Of a stretch of 64,000 nucleotides of DNA, positions 54,001 through 60,740 are shown in pieces; the first letter of the stretch is position 1, and each line of letters begins with the position of its first letter. The translations under genes and the position numbers were made by a program. The DNA lies in contig CM019065.1 in assembly GCA_009667805.1 (NCBI GenBank), positions 155,916,333 to 155,980,332 on the forward strand, in the 5' to 3' direction. The stretch comes from Leptobrachium leishanense (Eukaryota; Chordata; Amphibia; Anura; Megophryidae). The notes below the pieces were generated by a model. That model worked only from the letters and a program-made list of their open reading frames with translations. It did no database searches and was not told the origin of the DNA.

Positions 54001-57000
54001 ACTGAATTAACCTGGCGCTAACGCAAAATCACGCCGACGCAAGGGTTAGCTCACACCAAGTAATAGTGCCCTAAATAAGTATATATATAAATAAGATTAC
54101 AAAACCCCAGAGTAATGTGATGCAATGATGCCTTTTTGTTGTACTAACCTGATACTTAAATTCAATATTTTATTTGACGCAATTTGGCAGTTTTCGCTGA
54201 ATGTCTGATAACTGCTTCAGCGACTCCACTTTTAATAATAAATTACAGTGACCATTCGCTAAATAGGGAATTCACCTTATTTTCTGCAAAATAATCCCCC
54301 GACATGTGACGGAAAGCAGAGGATCTACAGATCATTAGACCCTTTAGATTCTAACTTCCATAATAACCCCTAAAATGCCTTAAACAGAGAAATGCAATAA
54401 AAATAATAAACAATGTGGCATTTAGCTACCCTCAAACCCTAAAATGCCATTAATCAAGGAAAACATGAAATGAATACACTGAGGCATGTAGCCAACCCAT
54501 TAACCCCTAAAATGCCATTAATCAAGGAAAAAACAAATGTATACTGTGAGGGATGAAGCCTGCCCATTAACCCTTAATATACAACTAAACCAAGGCATAA
54601 ACTAACGTAATACACAATGTAATGTATAGTCTGAACATTAACCATTTCACTGCTGAGCCATTTCAACCTGTGAAAATGTTTACGTTTAAGTGCACGGTTT
54701 TATTTGATGTTTTATGACTTTTACATCACACTGAATATGGTCATGTGGGGTATCATTGGAAAGGCCAGAATCTGCCCTTTCAAATGACACCTAGTACATC
54801 CATATGCGATGCATAGCTACGGAGATACGTTGATCCGAAGAAGTGTGGGAAGCTGGATGATGATTTTTGGTGGGGGTGCACATGGGGGGGCAAGGAATAA
54901 CCTTGGGGGGGCAATTGCCCCCCCTTGCCCCCCTGTAGAGTCGCCTATGAGTGCCCCACCAGATTTTTTTGCCCAAAATAAACAAATGCAAACAAAAAAA
55001 TTAAAAAGGACATTGTAAGGAGTCTGGCATAGTTCGTTTTCCAGAGTGATAGTTAACTTTTTAATGATTATTAAATCTTTTAGGTTGCCCTGAGCCTGGT
55101 ATTTGTTGAAGTGTCTTACCTGAATGTGAAATGTATCAATGGAAATTATCACAAATAGTTTTGACTTTGGTCACCTCCACAGCATATGTCACAGGGCAAT
55201 TCAGGGCAGAAACAACTAATCAATAATGAAAATAGTGTCATTCGAATAATTGGTCTGTGTATACAGCACACACTGTTTAATCTCAGACGCTACTTTGGAG
55301 CTGATTAGAGAAGACCTACCACTGCTTTTTTCTGTAGTTCTAGGGTTATGCTAGACATAACTAGTTAGTTCTGCTACTATTGTAAACTAAATAAAAACAA
55401 TCACACAGATCCCGGGGTACTGCCACTGGGTAGGGGAACTGTACCACTGGTGTTTTATCCTTACTTGGAGCTAGAGTCCTGTGCCACCGCCCTCCCTCTC
55501 TCTGATCCAGTCCCTTCACCCAAACTCCCTCTCACTTGGGTCCAATCCCTTGCCCAAACTCCCTCTCTCCCACAACTAGCCCCTACCCCCACGCCTGCTT
55601 GTTCATTAAATTAATTTAGAGGAACACCCTTTGTACCCTGACCACTTTAGCTGCCTGCTTCTAACCCCACTTTGTGCTGACCTCATCATGCCAATCTGAG
55701 CGTTCATTCGGGTAGAAAGCAGACCTGAGCTTAAGCTGTGTGTGCAGCACCAAACCATCACTCTTGCCAGACGCTTTTGAACCTTGTGTGCGACAAGTAC
55801 ACAAGTTACGTAATTGTGTATGTATGAATAAAAGTGATGTACACTGCACAAGTTGTTTTAGAAAAAAGGAGGATGGGTTTGGTTTTTTACATGTTCCTTT
55901 AAGTAAACAAACAAAAAAATATATATTTTTTGCATTTTTTTATATATATATATATATATATTTCGGCCAACTAATCGATTTATGAAAATAGTCGTTCATT
56001 GCAGCCCTAGTGCATTTTGACTAACACATGTTGTATACTCTATATTATTTTGGGCATACACTAGATGATGTTTGTTTTTGGTGCTCCAGTCTTCCACTCA
56101 TGTACTTTTAATAGTGTTTATGCTATGGTAAGATTTGCATCAAAATAAGTAATCTTGTAACATGTAAACGTATGTGTTTACGATCACATATAGGCGCCAA
56201 TATTTACTGTAATTTTTGTTTTACATCACAGATAAAAGCCAGTCTTAGACAAGGGAAAAAGGGTCCTGGAAGAAAAAAAAAATCTGTTCGAAAACCTCAA
56301 TTTAAAAATCGAGAAATTGCTTCTAAGAGGCCTCTCCTTAGCCCTATTCCAGAACTACCTGAATGTTTGCCTACACCACCTGCCTCTGTAAACACCGATA
56401 TGGTTTCAGGTATATCTGATGGCTAACCTACTTTAATTTAATAAAGTCCTAAATGTACTGCAAGTAAATGTTTTTAATGTAAAATATAGCTATTTTTTCA
56501 TAATATAGTCAGTCTAGACAACAGTAACTCTTGTCTAATAAATTGTGATAATGTTCGATAAACGGAATATTTGCATGTGTACAACCAATGAGAAAAATAC
56601 ACGACTGTAATGTTTCTCCCAAGCTTTTACTGTTGAATTTATTTAAAGGAGAATTTTTTCTTTTCTTTTGTACAATGAATTTTCATTTTGAAGTTTGTGT
56701 AGGTAACCTCCAAGTTACTTATCTGTGTGAAGTCATCATGGTTTACTACATGACCAGGCTAGGTTCTAAAAGAAAACTGCTTGTGCAGGATTTTAATTTA
56801 AGCCTTGCTATTAATGGCTCTATTTTAACCAAGCCGCTGTATCAGTGGTTCAAATAAGAATATCTTTCAGTCACTGATTGGCAACCGACCCATGTGTCGT
56901 TGTTGGTATTGATTGGTATCCATATGACTCCATGGAGCCAAGCTTGACAATGAGCAAGCTCGTATGGGTGTTTTCCAAATCACTTGACGACATACTTTGA

Positions 57001-58880
57001 GAGACAGAATTTTTTAAGAATACATTACAATTAGGATATTATAGCTCTAGAAAAAGTGCAGAGATGGGCGACTAAATGAATAAGGGGAATGGAAGATTTA
57101 AGTTACGAGGAAAGGCTAACAAGTTTAAACCTGTTTTAGTTTAGAGAAACTGTTTAGTTTAGAGGGGATCTGATAACTTTATATACAGGGCTGTTATAAA
57201 CCATGGTCTGGAAACCTGTTCATTAATAGGACTATACACCGGACACAAGGTCTCCCATTTAGACTGCACAAAGGAAATTCAGCCTAAAGCATAGGGAGGG
57301 TTATTTTACGGTGAGACCAATAAAGCTGTGTAATTCTCTGCCTTTTGAGGTGGTTGGGTCCGAGACTGTACTGAATTTTTTAAACCATGACTAGAGGTCT
57401 TCCTGCAAAAGCATAATATTAAGGGTTATAATATTTAGTATGTGGGTAAAAGCTGCTTGATCCAAGGAGGAATCTGACAGCCATTCTGGGGTCAAGAAGG
57501 GGTCCCAGTGTGTTGCATATTGGCGAGCGCTTCAGACTGGGTTTTTTGCCTTCTTTTGGATCAACAGCAGTAGGTGATGTGTGAAAGGCTGAAGTCAATG
57601 GATGCCTGTCTTTTGTCAGCCTGTAACTATGTAACAATATCATAAATTTACATTATAATATTAAAGTTATTTTTCAATATTCTCAAAAATGGGTTCAGTT
57701 GTTGTCCTAGCCTCAACAAGTTTGTAAATATCACTAATAATAATTTCCGCTATTTCAGTAGATTTTATTAAATATGTATTTTTATGTCTTGGCACTTCAA
57801 GGTAAACAAATGTTGAAGAGGGATCAGAAGATAAAAGTTGCAAAAAAAAGCAGTGGAAAAGTCTATGAAATGAAAGACTTCTCTGCCCCTAAAGACCATG
57901 GAGATAATTTGGTGATCAGGAAGTTGGATGAAGATAGAGTTGATCCTCTAAATTCTACTATAGTAAAGTGTCGGATCATGGACATTCTTGAGGTTACTCC
58001 AATACCTGGTGGTTTAGGATTTGGCCATAATCTTTCACCTTCAAAACAGAGTCCTCCCCAGAACACTACAGCTGTCATGGACTCTGCTGACCAAGCCCGT
58101 GGTCAGAGCAGTGAAGTCTGTTCTGTTACGAAAGAACCAGTTGTTAAGCAGTCCAACTCAGCCATGGTGTGGATAGACACTGCTATCAGCATTTCAGCTG
58201 CAGATCAACCTGGAAAGGACAAAAGTGCCAAGGCTCGCCGGCGCTCCGACAGACATTCAGTAACTTGCTATAGTGCACAAACACATGTCTTTCAAGATGA
58301 TATTGTACATGAGATGGATGTGTCGCACACAAGGCTCCGTACTGAACAAATTTCACTGTGTCCAAATGAAAATACTGAAGATAAGTATCCTGGGGACAGC
58401 AAGCCCCCTGGGACATCTCAACAGCAGGTGCCAGTACAAGACTTTGCAAATGAAATGATGCATTTATCAACATCACTTGCAGACCAGTTGTCTCGTCGAC
58501 AAGTTCTGGTTTCCCTAGTCGACAATACCAATAACTTTGCAATGGAAAATCATTCTACCATGTCCCCTAGTGTTGATGAGATTGCAGCCATCATGGAAGA
58601 TCCAACACTATACAATAGGAAACCTGAAAAGAAGGTTCGACGTAGCATGAGGCTGCGTAGAGATTCTGGGACTAGCGGGTTGTTTTGGGTGCAGGAGGAG
58701 GAGAAGGGCAGAGAGGAAAAAGGAAGACGAAGGTCCATGAATCTTTCAGTGGAGAGTCCCAAATGGTTGTGCAAAAATGATTTAAAATGCCCTGTTGAAG
58801 AAAGCCAGACAATGGCACCCAGTGCAGGAAGAAAATCAAGGAGAAAGACTATCTGCCTTTCTACCCTGCAGGAAGCTTAA
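26635..58880 (+). CDS. CDCA2: CDCA2 (Repo-Man), PP1-recruiting mitotic chromatin protein, 14 coding exons
   Basis: Joined coding length is 3,060 bases, 1,019 residues plus stop, close to the roughly 1,020 residues of mammalian CDCA2. All introns start GT and end AG, and the phases agree throughout. Diagnostic parts: [13 protein letters not shown] in exon 2, [17 protein letters not shown] in exon 3, and in exon 8 the PP1-binding stretch [16 protein letters not shown] followed by [15 protein letters not shown], shared only by Repo-Man and Ki-67. [11 protein letters not shown] lies near the C-terminus. The protein brings PP1-gamma to anaphase chromatin to dephosphorylate histone H3 and help nuclear reassembly. 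Many SP and TP sites fit CDK control. Ki-67 is excluded by the size and the lack of FHA and Ki-67 repeats. Confidence 0.93.
27720..28378. mobile_element. hAT-like repeat copy 1 (in intron 1)
   Basis: Shares with 55370-56011 the block ACTGCCA(A/C)TGGGTAG ... GTGTTTTATCCTT and the end TCGGCCAACTAATCGA ... TTGCAGCCCTAGTG. The end, read inverted, is CACTAGGGCTGCAA, of the kind seen in hAT-type fish and frog elements. Confidence 0.5.
28528..28661 (+). CDS. CDCA2: CDCA2 coding exon 2
   Basis: Preceded by a run of T and GGTACAG. Encodes [20 protein letters not shown] and [14 protein letters not shown], the most conserved N-terminal block of CDCA2. Donor TTG|GTAAAT, phase 0. Confidence 0.93.
29383..29521 (+). 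CDS. CDCA2: CDCA2 coding exon 3
   Basis: Acceptor TGCTTCTGCAG. Encodes [15 protein letters not shown] and [16 protein letters not shown], matching CDCA2. Donor AAATG|GTGAGG, phase 1. Confidence 0.9.
30524..30615 (+). CDS. CDCA2: CDCA2 coding exon 4
   Basis: Acceptor CAAATACAG. 31 codons including the split one, basic segment [13 protein letters not shown]. Donor GAG|GTATCT, phase 0. Confidence 0.85.
30835..31290 (+). mobile_element. LINE 3' piece (CR1/L2-like) in intron 4
   Basis: Translates to the end of an RT ORF (a PILWNAL segment, then [10 protein letters not shown]) and ends in TACAGCGCTGTGGAATATAC and GCGCTTTATAAATAAAG with an AAT tail. A 21-bp unit (TCCATCACTCTCACCTTTGCA) is repeated four times at 31025-31111. 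Confidence 0.7.
31608..31698 (+). CDS. CDCA2: CDCA2 coding exon 5
   Basis: Acceptor TTTCCATAG. Encodes an acidic, weakly conserved stretch ([15 protein letters not shown]). Donor TCAG|GTTAGT, phase 1. Called on splice signals and phase, since the sequence alone is not diagnostic. Confidence 0.78.
31765..32500. mobile_element. Inverted-repeat element in intron 5, poorly defined
   Basis: Left part GTTTATTCACAAAGCACCGA and right part with TCGGCAGTCTGTGAATAG and GGTTACTGAATAGCCCC look like decayed inverted arms around an A+T-rich centre (32100-32220). A related fragment is near 54180-54300. Confidence 0.45.
32848..33068 (+). CDS. CDCA2: CDCA2 coding exon 6
   Basis: Acceptor TGACTTCTTAG. 74 codons. 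Contains [17 protein letters not shown], a second KVxF followed by LSP, similar to the PP1 site of exon 8. Donor GAG|GTAAGG, phase 0. Confidence 0.9.
33572..33623 (+). CDS. CDCA2: CDCA2 coding exon 7
   Basis: Acceptor TTATATTTCAG, 52 bases encoding [17 protein letters not shown], donor CAAG|GTACTA, phase 1. Short, but it is required to keep the phase between exons 6 and 8. Confidence 0.75.
33624..34078. other. CDCA2: Intron 7, first part, nothing recognised
   Basis: A+T-rich intron sequence without a recognisable element. Confidence 0.5.
34079..34862. mobile_element. Second copy of the CCGTATTTTT-type transposon, inverted, with its own minisatellite
   Basis: Begins CGTATTTTTCACTCCATAAA and ends TTATGGAGCGAAAAATTG. 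It has the same unique part (AGAGGAGGAAAACCGGAAAA) and the same palindrome (34590-34795) as 19377-21282. Its minisatellite (34165-34580) is a different expansion of the same core (CAGCTCATGGATATGCCCC and CAGCTCGCTCATGGATGTGC). Confidence 0.8.
34165..34580. repeat. Minisatellite, 18-25 bp units
   Basis: Units CTCATGGATACTGTCCCCCAG in the first two thirds and GCTCGCTCATGGATGTGCCC in the last third. Same core as 20160-21178 read in inverse. Confidence 0.9.
34863..35554. other. CDCA2: Intron 7, last part, nothing recognised
   Basis: A+T-rich, no element recognised; ends in the acceptor TTGTTCTTGTTCCAG. Confidence 0.5.
35555..35796 (+). CDS. CDCA2: CDCA2 coding exon 8, PP1-docking exon
   Basis: 81 codons with the RVxF-type motif KVTF inside [16 protein letters not shown] and the following [15 protein letters not shown]. 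In Repo-Man and Ki-67 this pair docks PP1-beta/gamma (the KiR-SLiM). Thr in KVTF and Ser in ELSPE fit known mitotic phosphorylation that blocks binding. Donor AACGCA|GTGAGT, phase 0. Confidence 0.95.
36203..37400 (+). mobile_element. Tc1-like transposon with TA flanks
   Basis: Inverted ends CACTATATTGCCAAAAGTAT and the inverse (ATACTTTTGGCAATATAGTG), with TA on both sides. 1,198 bp, one transposase gene on the plus strand. Different family from the element at 16823. Confidence 0.93.
36337..37323 (+). pseudogene. Tc1-like transposase, second catalytic Asp deleted
   Basis: Begins [13 protein letters not shown] with a helix-turn-helix part. A frameshift near 36600 leads to [20 protein letters not shown] with the first Asp. 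The segment that normally holds the second Asp is missing: the reading goes from PFLFQQ straight to HKARSIKTW, a loss of about 16-17 bases near 37055 that also shifts frame. The last part ([17 protein letters not shown]) holds the Glu and ends [14 protein letters not shown]. It cannot be active. Confidence 0.9.
37401..37868 (-). other. DIRS 3' part, non-coding
   Basis: Lies between the Tc1-like element and the recombinase end. Contains TTTATTAAAATTCTAACTTG and ACAATGACTCAGAGGCTCCT (37760-37840), which resemble the inverted ends of the same element. Confidence 0.55.
37869..38484 (-). pseudogene. DIRS tyrosine recombinase, C-terminal part
   Basis: Minus strand: [32 protein letters not shown], then [11 protein letters not shown] with the first catalytic Arg, [15 protein letters not shown], and after frame changes [20 protein letters not shown], the region around the second Arg and the end of the recombinase. 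The order matches amphibian DIRS recombinases. Several frameshifts. The upstream part continues at 42376 across the Harbinger-like insertion. Confidence 0.8.
38955..39439 (+). pseudogene. XK-family (XK/XKRX-like) last-exon fragment
   Basis: Plus-strand reading [20 protein letters not shown] is followed by [36 protein letters not shown] and, after a one-base frame change near 39250, [20 protein letters not shown] and [17 protein letters not shown]. These are the last four or so membrane helices and the tail start of XK-family membrane proteins. Two stops precede the block and no upstream part is seen, so it is a fragment. It sits between the ends of a Harbinger-like element, which suggests capture. 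Confidence 0.82.
39838..40805 (-). mobile_element. LINE (CR1/Rex-like), 5' truncated
   Basis: A 203-codon open frame (40021-40632) holds the RT thumb and C-terminus: [34 protein letters not shown] and [15 protein letters not shown]. Upstream codons up to about 40790 continue the RT after one in-frame stop. The 3' UTR ends in TTTATAAATAAAT, as in CR1-group elements. Confidence 0.85.
40824..41732 (-). pseudogene. CDCA7/CDCA7L-like processed pseudogene
   Basis: Flanked by a 12-bp direct repeat AATTATTAAACC (40812-40823 and 41733-41744). On the minus strand it ends with AATAAA and an A-tail (40824-40841). The reading has [47 protein letters not shown] and, in another frame, [17 protein letters not shown], the order of CDCA7-type proteins. 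The Cys-rich zinc domain that normally lies between the last two blocks is absent. Frame changes near 41440 and 41060 disable it. The parent is a cell-cycle gene expressed in the germ line, a common source of retrocopies. Confidence 0.88.
41745..42110. other. Unassigned part of the Harbinger-like element
   Basis: A plus-strand stretch is open for about 70 codons near 41879-42091, but I recognise nothing in it. It could be 3' sequence of the captured gene or of an older insertion. Confidence 0.35.
42376..43090 (-). pseudogene. DIRS RNase H end and recombinase start
   Basis: Minus strand: [40 protein letters not shown] and [11 protein letters not shown], the typical end of the DIRS RT/RNase H protein, preceded by a NQF-DW segment. 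It breaks at about 43090, where the G+C-rich block begins, and resumes at 45660. Confidence 0.75.
43091..43433. other. G+C-rich, CpG-rich block
   Basis: Contains an inverted pair (CCGGAGCTGTGTCCCTGC region against CTCCGGCTCCTGGCAGC) and ends in a purine-rich run (43355-43425). No coding sense. Start of the insertion that splits the DIRS RT from its RNase H. Confidence 0.45.
43434..44566. repeat. Minisatellite, short CCCAGACCC/AGGGCCCAG units
   Basis: Over 1.1 kb of units of roughly 9-20 bp (GGGCCCAGACCC, CCCTAGGCCCAGAC). The strand is strongly skewed: one strand is purine-poor. It gives open frames on both strands that encode only Pro/Gly-rich repeats. Confidence 0.93.
44575..44722. repeat. 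Tandem units of the GTGAGTTTTATTGCTGTGG family
   Basis: Three units of about 55-60 bp with ATTGCTGTGGATTCTGTGAT, related to 14745-14905, 62770-62836 and 63877-64000. Confidence 0.7.
44723..45100. other. Unassigned insertion sequence
   Basis: No gene or known element recognised in this part of the block that interrupts the DIRS. Confidence 0.4.
45101..45400. repeat. Minisatellite, about 33-bp units
   Basis: Seven or so units of CCAGCTCCATCTCCAGGCTT followed by GCTTCCACGGTA, some with small insertions. Open in all plus frames because the unit is a multiple of three without stops. Confidence 0.88.
45660..46570 (-). pseudogene. DIRS reverse transcriptase (decayed)
   Basis: Minus strand: [40 protein letters not shown] and [20 protein letters not shown] are DIRS RT fingers. 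The palm is degenerate: the place of the YxDD box reads [14 protein letters not shown]. Then [18 protein letters not shown] of the thumb. Several frameshifts. Lies upstream of the RNase H end now at 42590-43085. Confidence 0.85.
46425..47640 (-). pseudogene. DIRS gag-like gene (decayed)
   Basis: The C-terminal part has [20 protein letters not shown] and [15 protein letters not shown], the conserved motif just before RT in DIRS elements, with an Arg/Gly-rich stretch before it. Further upstream (47206-47604) the frame is broken and poorly conserved. Confidence 0.75.
47749..47930. mobile_element. hAT-type MITE copy 1
   Basis: 182 bp, begins CAGTGTTTCCCAAACCTGTC and ends with the inverse. Flanked by 8-bp GTCTACAT and GTCTAGAT, one mismatch apart. 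Typical hAT ends and target size. Inserted in the DIRS leader. Confidence 0.88.
48787..48868 (+). CDS. CDCA2: CDCA2 coding exon 9
   Basis: First exon after the DIRS-filled intron. Acceptor TTCTCCATGTAG, encodes [20 protein letters not shown] and more, donor CCCAG|GTACTT, phase 1. Phase agrees with exons 8 and 10. Confidence 0.85.
48956..49123 (+). CDS. CDCA2: CDCA2 coding exon 10
   Basis: Intron 9 is only 87 bp. Acceptor TTTTTTTCAG. 56 codons, Ser- and Glu-rich ([20 protein letters not shown]) with several SP sites. Donor ATCAG|GTAAGT, phase 1. Confidence 0.87.
49185..49590 (+). mobile_element. LINE 3' piece (CR1/L2-like) in intron 10
   Basis: Reads as an RT end ([30 protein letters not shown]) and ends in TTAGATTGTAAGCTCTCTAG and TTAGCGCTTTATAAATGCTT. 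Confidence 0.7.
49825..50050. mobile_element. Dispersed repeat, related to 60570-60740
   Basis: Shared parts: GATCCTCCTATGGAGGAT, a GTCAGTGTC/GTCAGCGTC unit, TTTTGACGGGTAGGGCTTTT and GACGCAGGGAAGTGCA. The CGGACGCA units recall the Harbinger-like family at 19266. Ends not defined. Confidence 0.5.
50574..50650 (+). CDS. CDCA2: CDCA2 coding exon 11
   Basis: Acceptor CTTCTTTTAG, encodes [20 protein letters not shown], donor AGACAG|GTAGCT, phase 0. Confidence 0.82.
51365..51546. mobile_element. hAT-type MITE copy 2
   Basis: Same family as 47749-47930, 182 bp, flanked by GTTTAGGT and GCTTAGGT (one mismatch). Confidence 0.88.
51985..52113 (+). CDS. CDCA2: CDCA2 coding exon 12
   Basis: Acceptor TTTCTTCAG, 43 codons, acidic start ([20 protein letters not shown]) and Lys/Thr-rich end ([16 protein letters not shown]). 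Donor CACTG|GTATTT, phase 0. Confidence 0.84.
52874..54071. mobile_element. Inverted-repeat element (GGGCCCTAT ends) in intron 12
   Basis: Begins GGGCCCTATCACCTGGTGTG and ends CACACCAAGTAATAGTGCCC; the flank right of it is TAA, left of it GTA. Ends resemble those of the Harbinger-like element at 38485. Holds the palindromic MITE at 52946. Confidence 0.6.
52946..53083. mobile_element. Palindromic MITE flanked by TTA, copy 2
   Basis: Begins CAGGGTATTCAGAGAGAGGT and ends with its near inverse; TTA on both sides. The arms (GCAGGAGAATGACTGGAGAA) are almost perfectly inverted, so the whole 138 bp can fold. Confidence 0.8.
54072..55365. other. CDCA2: Intron 12, repeat-derived, no gene
   Basis: Includes a decayed relative of 31765-32500 (54180-54300), recurring AAAATGCCATTAATCAAGGA units (54370-54540) and a G- and C-run hairpin at 54884-54931 (GGGGGGGCAATTGCCCCCCC). 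Confidence 0.5.
55366..56012. mobile_element. hAT-like repeat copy 2
   Basis: Relative of 27720-28378, with the same end (CGGCCAACTAATCGAT ... GCAGCCCTAGTG). Contains a TA run (55930-55962). Confidence 0.5.
56232..56409 (+). CDS. CDCA2: CDCA2 coding exon 13
   Basis: Acceptor TTTTACATCACAG. 59 codons, a strongly basic stretch ([17 protein letters not shown]) that could bind DNA or act as a nuclear signal, then [17 protein letters not shown]. Donor TTTCAG|GTATAT, phase 1. Confidence 0.87.
57000..57655 (+). mobile_element. CR1-like LINE fragment in intron 13
   Basis: Plus strand has the RT remnant [12 protein letters not shown] and RGDLITLY (57098-57185) and continues to a 3' part with TTGGATCAACAGCAGTAGGT. 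Stops and shifts throughout. Confidence 0.55.
57802..58880 (+). CDS. CDCA2: CDCA2 coding exon 14 (last)
   Basis: Acceptor GGCACTTCAAG, 359 codons plus the split one, stop TAA at 58878-58880. Contains [30 protein letters not shown] basic/Ser sites ([12 protein letters not shown]), [20 protein letters not shown] near the end, and ends [11 protein letters not shown]. The RRSMRLRRD block is typical of the CDCA2 C-terminus. A large last exon fits the family. Confidence 0.92.
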
Positions 58881-59167
58881 TCTTTTAACTGGACAAGGAT
58901 GAGAAAGTCATTGTGCCAATAGAGAGCTTAAGATCTCCCATGTTTATGAGCACCCGACTGAAACATTCTTGACATAAGGCAGGTCACTCGCATGTCAGTA
59001 CTGCAAATCTAGGGTTTGAAATATCTGTAGTAGTAGTGTTGTTGACTATGGAATGGATTTACCTCACTAATGCTGCATCTTTAGAACAATGTCCTAGTCC
59101 ATCTTGTGTGTGAGCTACTTGCCCTAAATTGCTCCAAATGTGTTATGTACAGCACGCTTCTAAAAGT

Positions 59168-59173
59168 AATAAA
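59168..59173 (+). terminator. CDCA2: CDCA2 polyadenylation signal
   Basis: AATAAA 288 bases after the stop, the first such signal downstream. The 3' UTR would be about 58881-59190. Confidence 0.7.
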
Positions 59174-59190
59174 CCTGTGGTAATCACATG

Positions 59191-60569
59191 AAATATTTTG
59201 AAGTAGCATGTGTATGTCCATTCCTGCCATATGTGTCCTTAGCAGCTAGGTGTTGCTCTAGTAAGGCTTTTATAATTCTTGAACACGGTTACCGATTTTT
59301 ATTTTGTAGTTTTGTCTCTTTGAACATGTTTAGCTTTTCTTGTGTACTTGCAAGTCCGTTTGTGATTTGCATTCTGATCTCTATCTGTTGTACTGTTTAC
59401 AAAAATTGTTTGTGCCCTAATGAGATATGTAGCTTTCTAAGATGGTATACATATCACATTTTCTATCCATTTTTTTTCCCCTTTTTTATGTTTTTTCATT
59501 TGTTAAATAGCATAATTTTCTATAATTTCATGTCCTTTTATTCTCTCGGGCCATTATTTTCTTCTAGATGAATATTTGAATGCATTGATGTTCTTTTGTT
59601 TTATTTTGATTTTAAGTTGGTGCTGTAAGATTAAGAATTTTTTCTTTTACATACCTGGTGTAATTAAACATACGAATTCTTGCAGGTATTTTCTCTACCA
59701 CTACTGTTTTTACCTCTTTGTAATGTACTATACTCATAATACTGAAAAACCCTATTAAAAAATAGTGTTTTTCCTTTTTTGTCCTTAAATAATTAGAGGT
59801 AGAGGCTGCTGACAGCGTGTACCCAATTATCTATTTACTAATTTTTTGTATGATTTTTACTTCTATTTTGTACCTTGCCACATGCAGCTCCTCTTCGGCT
59901 TCATGGACTCCTGAACCCGTAAGTCCCTGAAACCTTTCTACGCATTTGCGCTCCCACACTACTTGCATAGCGTAGGAACCACAGGTTACATCGCACCTGT
60001 GTAGATCAGATCCAACGGCTGCCTCTGCTACCGTGAATGGTCTCAGAGAGTGATGTCAGCACGCTTTCTGCATGCTGACATCACTAGTAACCATCAGCCG
60101 GGAAATTACAAAAAATATTCCAGTTGTTGGTGACCCTGGATGGAGTCATTCAGCGTTCTCATCAGTGAGGGGGGACTGTACACATCCTGATCACTTTATC
60201 AACGTAGAGTGTTCCTTTTAGTTATGCAATTGGGGGAAAAGGAGTGTATTGCGAAACAGGATCTCTGGACCATTTCTTCTCTGCCGGACGTCTTGCCAGA
60301 CTCCTGTATTTTGCGGCACATGCTAATTTGTTTATTATGGTTTTCCTTTTGGCACTGATATTGTCGAACTGAAGTAAAAGTATGAATTGCTGCCAAAGCT
60401 CATTTAATAAAATATATTATGAAGTGGCCATTGTATTCTAAACTGCATTGTTTTATGTCTGTACTTGCTATTGGAAGACTCTTTGCTGTGTTTACCTAAC
60501 AAAAACTTTTGACCTTTTTGTTTTGTGGTGGCTAAATGACACACACACACACACCTCTACTCTCTGCGC
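59191..60569. other. Intergenic, no gene seen
   Basis: T-rich sequence with an AC run at 60539-60556. Plus-strand open stretches near 59188-59571 encode Phe/Cys-rich peptides typical of T-rich DNA, not of a gene. Confidence 0.5.
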
Positions 60570-60740
60570 ACAAAGTGTGATCCTCCTATGGAGGATCACG
60601 CCTTGTATCCTGTCAGCGTCCGTTTAGCCTTTTGACAGGGAGGGCTTTTTCACGTCCGGTGGATGGCCTTCCCCGTCAAAAACGCAGGGAAGTGCAGGCG
60701 CACACGGGCCGTAAATACGCTTGTGTGCCGGGGGCCTTAA
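60570..60740. mobile_element. Dispersed repeat, related to 49825-50050
   Basis: Same blocks in the same order (GATCCTCCTATGGAGGAT, TTTTGACAGGGAGGGCTTTT, CGCAGGGAAGTGCAG). Confidence 0.5.

Noticed and set aside
26635..58880. MKI67 as an alternative to CDCA2
   Set aside because: No FHA domain and no 120-residue Ki-67 repeats; total length and the exon 2 and exon 14 blocks fit CDCA2.
59188..59758. Plus-strand frames rich in Phe, Ile and Cys
   Set aside because: T-rich DNA without splice or start signals; sits after the CDCA2 polyadenylation signal.
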